The notes under the pieces: generated by a model | The model's input: only the letters and a program-made list of their open reading frames with translations | What the model was told of the DNA's origin: nothing | The model's database searches: none | DNA from: IOR16 sp034927775 | GTDB lineage: Bacteria > Bacillota > Clostridia > Peptostreptococcales > Anaerovoracaceae | Reading direction: 5' to 3' | DNA: 12,488 nucleotides | NCBI GenBank assembly: GCA_034927775.1 | Contig: JAYFPL010000116.1 | Coordinates: forward strand, 1 to 12,488 | Part shown: positions 6,908 through 12,488 of the stretch, piece after piece | Position numbering within the stretch: position 1 is the first letter of the stretch | How the letters are laid out: the number at the start of each line of letters is the position of its first letter | Translations under genes and position numbers: made by a program

Positions 6908-8036
6908 TTTCATCCCCCCCTTTTTTCTGCTCCCATTCTGCAATGCCTCGAATCAAACTGGTTCGAGTGATAACACCGGATAGTTTTCCATCAGTTACAA
7001 CTGGAATGGCATTGATATCCCGATTTGTAAAAATATCGGCAACTTCGCCCACTGCCTCATCAGTATGCACTTTAATCACTTGCTTATCCATAATGTCAAG
7101 TACTGTCTTATCTTCTTCTTTATAATGATCCGTTAATTTTTCCAAAGAAACCACACCAAGCAATTCCATTTGTTTACCCACTACAAACAGCTTATCCACT
7201 CTTTCATTTTTGATGACCTGAAACGCTTCTGCCAATCCCCTCTTCGGACTGATTGATACCGCTTTTTGCTGCATCAAGTCACTCGCAGTCGGGTTTCCAA
7301 TTCCTTCCATACGTCTTTTTTCTCCAATGAATTCTCGTACAAACTTATCTTTCGGACGTCTTAGTATTCGGTCCGGTGTATCTAATTGAAGAATATTACC
7401 GGAACGCATAATTGCAATTCTTGTTGAAATTTTAAGTGCTTCATCCATATCATGTGTAACAAACACGACCGTCTTTTGTATTTCCTCTTGCAACCGGATT
7501 AATTCATCCTGTAATTGTTCGCGACTCAAAGGATCTAATGCACTAAACGGCTCGTCCATAAGAATTATTTGAGGATCTCCCGCCAACGCTCTAATTACTC
7601 CAATTCTTTGTTGCTGTCCACCGGATAATTCATTTGGATATCGTTTTTTATATAGACTCGGATCAAGCCCTACCATATCCAACAATTCATCTACCTTTGC
7701 TAAATATCTTTCCTTTGGCCATTTCTTTAACCTTGGAATCAATGCGATATTATCTTCAATGGTCATATGTGGCATTAACCCAATTTGCTGTATGACATAA
7801 CCAATGTTACGTCTAAGTTCAACTGGATCTACATTCTTAATATCTTCACCCTCAACTAAGATTTGCCCGCTTGTAGGTTCAATCAAACGATTGATCATCT
7901 TCATTGTCGTCGTTTTACCACATCCGGAAGGACCAATCAAAGTAAGGATTTCTGCTCTTTCAACTTTTAAATCAATGCTTTTTATTGCTTCAAATCCATC
8001 TGCATATTGTTTTGTTACATTTTTGAATTCAATCAA
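6900..8036 (-). CDS. opuCA: Osmoprotectant ABC importer, ATP-binding protein with CBS domain pair
   Basis: A 378-residue ATPase that powers uptake of quaternary-amine solutes. Seen in order: Walker A GPSGCGKTT at 35-43, Q-loop VIQQIGLMPH at about 84, signature LSGGQQQR at about 137, Walker B ILMDEPFSALD at about 156-167, and switch-His stretch VTHDMDEA at about 193. Two CBS domains follow (~252-305 and ~312-367); in OpuA/OpuC relatives the CBS pair senses ionic strength or nucleotides such as c-di-AMP. Start is TTG 8036 with GGGGGTGA just upstream (8048-8041); the ATG at 8050 reads into a stop after five codons. It is the first gene of the operon, behind a consensus promoter (8088-8116). The 3' end codes KKGGDENE through an A6G7 run and overlaps the permease start. 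Confidence 0.94.
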   Translation of the reverse strand: MIEFKNVTKQYADGFEAIKSIDLKVERAEILTLIGPSGCGKTTTMKMINRLIEPTSGQILVEGEDIKNVDPVELRRNIGYVIQQIGLMPHMTIEDNIALIPRLKKWPKERYLAKVDELLDMVGLDPSLYKKRYPNELSGGQQQRIGVIRALAGDPQIILMDEPFSALDPLSREQLQDELIRLQEEIQKTVVFVTHDMDEALKISTRIAIMRSGNILQLDTPDRILRRPKDKFVREFIGEKRRMEGIGNPTASDLMQQKAVSISPKRGLAEAFQVIKNERVDKLFVVGKQMELLGVVSLEKLTDHYKEEDKTVLDIMDKQVIKVHTDEAVGEVADIFTNRDINAIPVVTDGKLSGVITRTSLIRGIAEWEQKKGGDENE

Positions 8037-8074
8037 AGTATCACCCCCATCTCTAATCTTGTTTAACTCTTTTA

Positions 8075-8110
8075 AAGTAACACTCCTATTGTATCATCAA
8101 GTTGTTACTT
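8075..8110. promoter_or_regulatory. Inverted repeat flanking the -10 of the osmoprotectant operon (candidate operator)
   Basis: AAGTAACA (8075-8082) and TGTTACTT (8103-8110) are perfect 8-bp inverted arms separated by 20 bases. They bracket the -10 box (8088-8093): one arm covers the start site, the other ends right at the -35. Because the distal arm lies upstream of the transcription start, it cannot be an RNA hairpin, so a DNA operator for a dimeric repressor is the better reading. MarR-type repressors such as GbsR/OpcR control opu genes in Bacillus; which protein acts here is unknown. Confidence 0.5.
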
Positions 8111-8116
8111 AGTCAA
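8088..8116 (-). promoter_or_regulatory. Sigma-A promoter of the osmoprotectant operon
   Basis: On the minus strand TTGACT (8116-8111), an exact 17-base spacer and TACAAT (8093-8088) preceded by TGA, an extended -10. The start near 8081 leaves a leader of about 45 bases before the TTG start. Confidence 0.82.
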
Positions 8117-8157
8117 ATTGATTATAATTATCTATATTTCAGAAGCAATTTATACAA

Positions 8158-8163
8158 TATAAT
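8158..8163 (+). promoter_or_regulatory. Likely -10 box of the 195-residue protein gene
   Basis: TATAAT at 8158-8163, about 62 bases before the ATG at 8226. The -35 region (TATTTC at 8135-8140) is poor, which suggests dependence on an activator or weak expression. A second TATAAT at 8123-8128 is an alternative, with TTGTTA (8102-8107) only 15 bases upstream. Confidence 0.4.
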
Positions 8164-8188
8164 TGTTTCATTTAATAACACTGAAACA
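8164..8188. promoter_or_regulatory. Inverted repeat at the start of the 195-residue protein transcript
   Basis: TGTTTCA (8164-8170) and TGAAACA (8182-8188) are perfect 7-bp inverted arms with an 11-base AT-rich spacer, directly after the -10 at 8158-8163. It would be either an operator over the start site or a weak 5' leader hairpin. The arm sequence differs from the 8075-8110 repeat, so a different regulator is implied. Confidence 0.38.
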
Positions 8189-8225
8189 TATAATGAAGAA
8201 GCAAATAGACTAGGAGGATTACAAT

Positions 8226-8813
8226 ATGGCAAACCAAACGGATGAAACGACTCAAAATAACTACCTTACATACGATCAAGTAAATATTATCATCGCTTTT
8301 TTAAAATTGTGGCTTGACCTTGCAACTTGGATGCGAATATATATCAAAGCAATGATATATGATACAAGAAATTTACAATCTGTTAGAAATTATTTGTTGT
8401 ATCTGCCATCAGAATTTTATGATACATTTAGAGTATTTTATGGCGGAATAGCTGCACAAAAACTGATGGATCTATTGACAGAATTTATTGTATCTGCAAT
8501 GAAAGTTATAGAATCTTTGAAATATGGTGATACCGTATTGTCTGATTCAAGGATTATAGAGTGGTATGGAGTTGCAGATAAATTATCTTCATTTTTAGCC
8601 AGAACTAATGTATATTGGGATGAAAATCAATGGAAATACTTACTTTATGAATACATAAAACTAAAAATAGATGAAATTAACGCTGTAATAAATGATGACT
8701 ATGAAGGGGAAATTAGAATTTATAATTCGATTGAAGATATTATTTTCTTAATCTCAAGCTACATGGCAAGAGGTATTATCTCCTCTAATTTACAGGTTAA
8801 AAATAATCAATAA
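8226..8813 (+). CDS. Uncharacterised all-helical protein (conserved Bacillota hypothetical family)
   Basis: A 195-residue protein with an ideal ribosome site (AGGAGG 8212-8217, ATG 8226). No signal peptide, no cysteine, and no clear membrane segment; predicted to be almost all helix. The spacing of landmarks resembles a family of small hypothetical proteins I recall from Bacillus and Clostridium, sometimes mislabelled acetylglutamate kinase: LWLDLATWMR (28-37), a Pro-containing turn (61), FYG (71-73), AA (76-77), GD (101-102), EWYGVADKLSSFLA (112-125), NVYW (128-131), YEY (141-143) and YMARGI (179-184). No catalytic or nucleotide-binding motif is visible, so an enzyme label is not justified. 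It is a single gene, divergent from the osmoprotectant operon across a 189-base control region and ended by its own hairpin. Real gene: sure. Function: unknown. Confidence 0.85.
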   Translation: MANQTDETTQNNYLTYDQVNIIIAFLKLWLDLATWMRIYIKAMIYDTRNLQSVRNYLLYLPSEFYDTFRVFYGGIAAQKLMDLLTEFIVSAMKVIESLKYGDTVLSDSRIIEWYGVADKLSSFLARTNVYWDENQWKYLLYEYIKLKIDEINAVINDDYEGEIRIYNSIEDIIFLISSYMARGIISSNLQVKNNQ

Positions 8814-8818
8814 AACAA

Positions 8819-8849
8819 AAACACCCGTTTCTTTCGGGTGTTTCTTTTT
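8819..8849. terminator. Terminator shared by the 195-residue protein gene and the GGDEF-EAL gene
   Basis: AAACACCCG (8819-8827) pairs with CGGGTGTTT (8835-8843) as a 9-bp perfect stem with a 7-base loop. CTTTTT follows on the plus strand, and a T-rich run follows on the minus strand, so it can serve both convergent genes. Confidence 0.88.
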
Positions 8850-8853
8850 AAAT

Positions 8854-11199
8854 TTAAAGTATTTTATTATTTATATTTTTTATTATATGTTCTTTTTCCA
8901 GTTCATCAGCAGGAAGAGGTTTACCAAAATAATATCCTTGTATTTCATCGCATCCAATTTTCTTAAGTATCTCCATCTGTTTGATTTCTTCTACACCTTC
9001 TGCAATTGTTTTTAATTGCATTCCCTTTGCCATCATAACGATTGCTCTTACAATTAAAAGCGTATTATGATCTTCTGCGATATTATCAATTAATTCTTTA
9101 GCAATTTTTAATGTATTAATATGGAATTTTTTTATATAACTTAATGAAGAGTATCCTGTGCCAAAGTCATCAATGGATATTGTCACCCCTAAATTACTAA
9201 ATTTATCAAACAACTCTTCCATCGAGATGGTTGCATTCATTGCACTTCCCTCAGTAATTTCTAAATCAATCCAATTTGGATTAATTTGATCATTTTTAAG
9301 TTTTTCTTGAACCCAAGTAAGAAAATGAATGTCTTCCATTTGTATTGGTGATACATTAATTCCTATTTTTAAGTCTAAATGGTATGTTTCATTCCATCTT
9401 TTTATTTGAGAAAAGGCTTCTCCAATCACCCATTTCCCAAGTTGATGAATTACTCCGATTTCTTCTGCTATTGGAATAAACTCCAAAGGAGGAATCATTC
9501 CTTGTTCTGGCTGCCTCCATCTTAATAAAGCTTCTACACCAACCAAAGAATGATCACAGGAACGGTATTGAGGCTGATAATATAATAAGAACTCCTTTGC
9601 AAAATCTACATTTTTAAGAAGTAACTCAATTTCATGCTGTCTTTGTATTTTTTGGCTAATATTTGAATGAAAAAACATATAATGAGAATCTCGACAATTT
9701 ATTTTTGCTTCATACATTGCGATATCCGCATATTTCATAAGCAAATCCCGATCTCTTGCATCTTGCGGATATAAAGCAATACCAATGCTTACACCCGTTC
9801 TAAATACATATGGCTCAATAAAAATCGGCTGTTGCATCAGGTCTAAAATTTTTTCAATTATCTTGTAAATATATGATTGATGCACCTCTTTCTCAATCAA
9901 CAATACAAATTCATCTCCACCAACTCGAAATACAGTACAATTCGGTTGACAATTATCTATGAATCGTTTGCTTAAAATATCTAACATCTTGTCCCCGATT
10001 GGATGCCCATAAGTATCATTAATCGATTTAAATCTATCCAAATCCATATATAACAATGCAAAGGAATCAGCAGGTCTATTTAATATCAATGAATCTAAAT
10101 AATCAATCAGATATCGGCGATTATATAATCCAGTTAAAGCATCTTTATTAGAAATCTCAACCAATGATTTATTTGCACAAATTAATTCTTCTGTTCTTTC
10201 CTTTATTTCATTTTCCAAATGTTCGTTCATCTGTACTTCTTTTTTTAATAAATATTCTCTTCGAATTGTATCTTGTATTATTGAAGTGAAAAACTGATGA
10301 ATAAGGATAATACAAGTAGATGCAAAAAGTATTTCAAGACTATATGATTTTATTATATATAAGACTAGAAAAACTAATAGTAACACATTTAAATATCTTG
10401 TTTTCCTATAATTTTCCGGAAGCATTTTCTCTTCAAATTCATCTTCCAGCATACAAACTGGCTCAGCAAGAATAGCTCCGATTGCAAATAATACATTCGG
10501 TATCGTGTACACTCCATCTATCATTGTATTTGCAACATAAAAATCATTGAAATAAAGATATGCATAATAAAAATCGGTAAAAACAAAAATCAGTGCTCCG
10601 AAAAGCACTACAAAAATATGTTTTTCAAATTTTTTTAAATTGAAAGAAATTATCATTGTTGCGATTCCTGATAGAATGTAAAAATCTATAAATAAATAGA
10701 TTAGAGTATTTAAATAATCAAAATTAAGACGAAATGCAATGCCATTTTGAGAAAACATAAAGGTCCAAAGCAATATTAAAAGGATGGAATCAATTGCAAG
10801 ATTGTCTAAAATCAACTGATATTTATTCCATTTTTTAAAATTATTAATATAATATATCGTTATTAATATCGCTAAAAAGACATTCGGCAATGTATAAATA
10901 ATATTTATGATAGCGATATTTATTGGATTAATAGAGAAGATTTCATCATAAATGAGCCAAGAAAAATCAGCAATAAACCAAGAAAGAACAAATAAAAATA
11001 CAAGACTCCAATATAATTTTCTTTGTTTATTTTTTGTTCTTTTTATTGTATCAAAAATAATGAATGAAGATGCAAACGTGACGATCGGTGCAAAAATATT
11101 CCCAAATAATTTACTTTCGAATTTTACGCTTGCAAAGTAGATAATAAAAATTGCAATTAATGTAATGATGGTATAAATTTTCTTTTTCATTGATTGCAT
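8854..11199 (-). CDS. Membrane-bound GGDEF-EAL cyclic-di-GMP turnover protein
   Basis: A 781-residue protein with about ten membrane segments in residues 8-310, a short coiled linker, a GGDEF domain (~345-505) and an EAL domain (~515-775). The diguanylate cyclase motif is intact (GGDEF at 427-431; metal-site stretch YMDLDRFKSINDTYGH), but no RxxD inhibitory site stands five residues before it (QPNC at 418-421). The phosphodiesterase set is complete against RocR-type enzymes: Glu556 (EAL), Asn615, Glu647, Asp677-Asp678 (DDFGTGYS), Lys698, Glu734 and Gln754. The usual KID after the second loop reads KIA (Ala700). Both activities are therefore possible; which dominates cannot be told. The N-terminal sensor is not a family I recognise. 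Start ATG 11199 follows AGGAAGGA closely; ATG 11190 (three codons on) is equally plausible. Single gene, no terminator-free neighbour. Confidence 0.94.
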   Translation of the reverse strand: MQSMKKKIYTIITLIAIFIIYFASVKFESKLFGNIFAPIVTFASSFIIFDTIKRTKNKQRKLYWSLVFLFVLSWFIADFSWLIYDEIFSINPINIAIINIIYTLPNVFLAILITIYYINNFKKWNKYQLILDNLAIDSILLILLWTFMFSQNGIAFRLNFDYLNTLIYLFIDFYILSGIATMIISFNLKKFEKHIFVVLFGALIFVFTDFYYAYLYFNDFYVANTMIDGVYTIPNVLFAIGAILAEPVCMLEDEFEEKMLPENYRKTRYLNVLLLVFLVLYIIKSYSLEILFASTCIILIHQFFTSIIQDTIRREYLLKKEVQMNEHLENEIKERTEELICANKSLVEISNKDALTGLYNRRYLIDYLDSLILNRPADSFALLYMDLDRFKSINDTYGHPIGDKMLDILSKRFIDNCQPNCTVFRVGGDEFVLLIEKEVHQSYIYKIIEKILDLMQQPIFIEPYVFRTGVSIGIALYPQDARDRDLLMKYADIAMYEAKINCRDSHYMFFHSNISQKIQRQHEIELLLKNVDFAKEFLLYYQPQYRSCDHSLVGVEALLRWRQPEQGMIPPLEFIPIAEEIGVIHQLGKWVIGEAFSQIKRWNETYHLDLKIGINVSPIQMEDIHFLTWVQEKLKNDQINPNWIDLEITEGSAMNATISMEELFDKFSNLGVTISIDDFGTGYSSLSYIKKFHINTLKIAKELIDNIAEDHNTLLIVRAIVMMAKGMQLKTIAEGVEEIKQMEILKKIGCDEIQGYYFGKPLPADELEKEHIIKNINNKIL

Positions 11200-11283
11200 T
11201 CCTTCCTAAAAACAATTTGATTTCATTTATTTTATCTCCATTCAAATTTGTATAAAATCATACATTAATATTTAAGTATTGAC

Positions 11284-11292
11284 ATTATAGCA
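11284..11292 (-). promoter_or_regulatory. Extended -10 promoter of the GGDEF-EAL gene
   Basis: TGC followed by TATAAT (11289-11284) on the minus strand; the -35 position is poor (TAGTTC). The start near 11277 leaves a leader of about 78 bases. Apart from this box and the tsf terminator, nothing else convincing is seen between 11200 and 11481. Confidence 0.5.
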
Positions 11293-11412
11293 TAAAGAAA
11301 AAAAGAGAACTATATAATTTTACAAATTACGCTATTCGAAAAAAATCAAATCATCTTACTGATTTCTATTAGTTTTTTACCTCTTTTCATTAAAATCCAA
11401 TCCCCTAACAAT

Positions 11413-11460
11413 AAAAAAATCGCAAGTACTATGACTTTATGAGTCACAATACTTACGATT
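11413..11460 (-). terminator. Terminator of the rpsB-tsf operon
   Basis: A very long stem: 19 paired positions (11418-11436 with 11442-11460), of which three are G-U on the minus-strand RNA, around a 5-base loop, followed by seven T's (11419-11413). The same three positions would be A-C mismatches on the plus-strand RNA, so it favours the tsf direction. Confidence 0.93.
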
Positions 11461-11481
11461 AATTTTTGAAACTAAGTTATA

Positions 11482-12396
11482 TTAGTTACCCATCTGCTTT
11501 GCAACTTCTTCCGCAAAGTTTTCTTCTTTCTTTTCAAGGCCTTCGCCAACTTCGAAACGAACCATTTCTGCAACACGAATGGATTTTCCAATTTCTTTTG
11601 CTACAGAGTCAACATACTGTTTAACGCTCATTTCACCGTTCTTTACGAATTTTTGCTCTACAAGACAAGTTTCTTTTAATTCCTTCTTCAAACGACCAAC
11701 TACCATTTTTTCAACGATGTCAGCCGGCTTTCCTTCATTGATTGCTTGCTGAATAAGAATCTTTTTCTCATGTTCAATAAATTCTGGATCAACTCCGCTT
11801 TCATCAACGAATTGTGGATTCATAGAAGCAACCTGCATTGCAACATCTCTGCCAACAGTAGCAACTTCTTCTGCAGATGCTTCAGTTTCTAAACCTACAA
11901 CAACACCGATTTTTCCAGCACCATGAATATATCCTACATAAACAACGCCAGGAGTATTGCATTTAGCAATACGACGTACATTCATGTTTTCACCGATCTT
12001 TGCAATTTTTGCTTTTAATACATCAGCAACGGTTCCTTCGCCACGATAATCTACATTCATAAAGCTTTCTACATTGTCAGATTCTACATCCAAGGCAATT
12101 TCGGAAAGTGTAGTAACAAATTCCACAAATTCATCATTCTTAGCTACAAAATCTGTTTCGGAGTTTACCTCAACAGCAGCTGCGTTTTTGCCATCCGCAG
12201 AAAAAGCCAACTTTACTAATCCTTCAGAAGCAATTCTTCCAGCCTTTTTCGCAGCAGAAGCCAATCCTTTTTCTCTTAACAACTCAATTGCTTTTTCCAT
12301 GTCGCCGTCAGCTTCAACCAAAACTTTTTTACAGTCCATCATACCTGCGCCTGTCATTTCACGCAGTTCTTTTACCATACTTGCACTAATTGCCAT
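11482..12396 (-). CDS. tsf: Translation elongation factor Ts
   Basis: A 304-residue EF-Ts, the guanine-nucleotide exchange factor that reloads EF-Tu with GTP. The N-terminal UBA-like domain (MAISASMVKELREMTGAGMMDCKK) binds EF-Tu, and the TDFVAKNDEF motif at about residues 80-89 carries the conserved Thr-Asp-Phe that pushes on the EF-Tu nucleotide site. A long two-part dimerisation core and C-terminal helix follow. Start is ATG 12396, nine bases after AAGGAG (12411-12406); an upstream in-frame ATG at 12435 would add 13 non-family residues across that ribosome site and is rejected. It is the second gene of the conserved rpsB-tsf operon with a 51-base gap, and ends in a strong terminator. Confidence 0.97.
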   Translation of the reverse strand: MAISASMVKELREMTGAGMMDCKKVLVEADGDMEKAIELLREKGLASAAKKAGRIASEGLVKLAFSADGKNAAAVEVNSETDFVAKNDEFVEFVTTLSEIALDVESDNVESFMNVDYRGEGTVADVLKAKIAKIGENMNVRRIAKCNTPGVVYVGYIHGAGKIGVVVGLETEASAEEVATVGRDVAMQVASMNPQFVDESGVDPEFIEHEKKILIQQAINEGKPADIVEKMVVGRLKKELKETCLVEQKFVKNGEMSVKQYVDSVAKEIGKSIRVAEMVRFEVGEGLEKKEENFAEEVAKQMGN

Positions 12397-12447
12397 ATCG
12401 TTTCTCTCCTTTGTATTGTTTTCAATCTGTTTCAAAGCATAAAATGA

Positions 12448-12488
12448 TTACGCTTCTACAGGAGCTTCCACTTCAGCAACCGGTTCAA
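12448..12488 (-). CDS. rpsB: Ribosomal protein S2, last 12 codons (rest outside window)
   Basis: The minus strand reads EPVAEVEAPVEA and then TAA (12450-12448), 51 bases before tsf. An acidic, Ala/Val/Glu-rich tail is typical of clostridial S2, and rpsB nearly always precedes tsf. Identification rests on this context and the tail composition only. Confidence 0.78.
   Translation of the reverse strand, partial: EPVAEVEAPVEA

Noticed and set aside
6908..6943. Upstream start for the permease gene
   Set aside because: Lies inside the ATPase gene without a ribosome site; ATG 6907 has a G-rich site at the right distance.
11339..11365. Possible second terminator downstream of tsf
   Set aside because: Only a 6-bp AT-rich stem before a T run; too weak next to the 19-position stem at 11413-11460.
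12397..12435. Upstream start for tsf
   Set aside because: Would translate through the AAGGAG site; EF-Ts proteins begin at the MAISASMVKELR stretch.
12074..12442. Plus-strand 122-codon ORF
   Set aside because: Mirror image of tsf; biased Ser/Ala/Phe composition typical of antisense frames.
1..12488. Mobile elements, CRISPR arrays, phage or toxin-antitoxin modules
   Set aside because: No transposase, integrase, spaced repeats, target duplications or paired small genes were seen on either strand.

Overview
The window is low-GC DNA with strong AGGAGG-type ribosome binding sites, TTG starts, consensus sigma-A promoters and U-rich hairpin terminators. Together with the gene families (deoD, a C_GCAxxG_C_C redox protein, an OpuC-type osmoprotectant ABC importer, a Cache-type chemoreceptor, an rpsB-tsf operon) this points to a motile, probably anaerobic member of the Bacillota, class Clostridia. 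I cannot name the genus from sequence alone. No mobile element, CRISPR array or phage gene is visible; this looks like ordinary chromosome.

Layout, left to right. 1-1301 (minus): N-terminal 433 residues of a long-chain acyl-CoA synthetase-like AMP ligase, cut by the window edge, divergent from deoD (1537-2241, plus), a hexameric-type purine nucleoside phosphorylase. deoD converges on a cysteine-rich C_GCAxxG_C_C protein (2296-2709, minus) across a bidirectional terminator. Upstream of that on the minus strand lie a methyl-accepting chemotaxis protein (2787-4610), tRNA-Gly(GCC) (4795-4869) with its own promoter and terminator, and a possible 32-residue small ORF (4985-5083) preceded by an 11-bp direct repeat. 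Then comes a three-gene osmoprotectant importer read on the minus strand: ATPase with CBS pair (6900-8036), permease (6251-6907) and lipoprotein binding protein (5326-6237), ending in tandem terminators. Divergent from it is an uncharacterised helical protein (8226-8813, plus). A membrane-bound GGDEF-EAL protein (8854-11199, minus) converges on it. The window ends with tsf (11482-12396, minus) and the last codons of rpsB (12448-12488, minus).

How the genes relate: three units sense or respond to the environment. The chemoreceptor feeds the chemotaxis pathway, the GGDEF-EAL protein makes and/or degrades cyclic-di-GMP, and the OpuC-like importer takes up compatible solutes. The rpsB-tsf pair and tRNA-Gly are translation housekeeping; deoD is nucleoside salvage.

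I did not find a convincing new multi-gene system. The parts most worth a second look are the 4985-5196 small ORF with its direct-repeat element, the two inverted repeats in the 8037-8225 divergent control region, and the uncharacterised 195-residue protein beside it.
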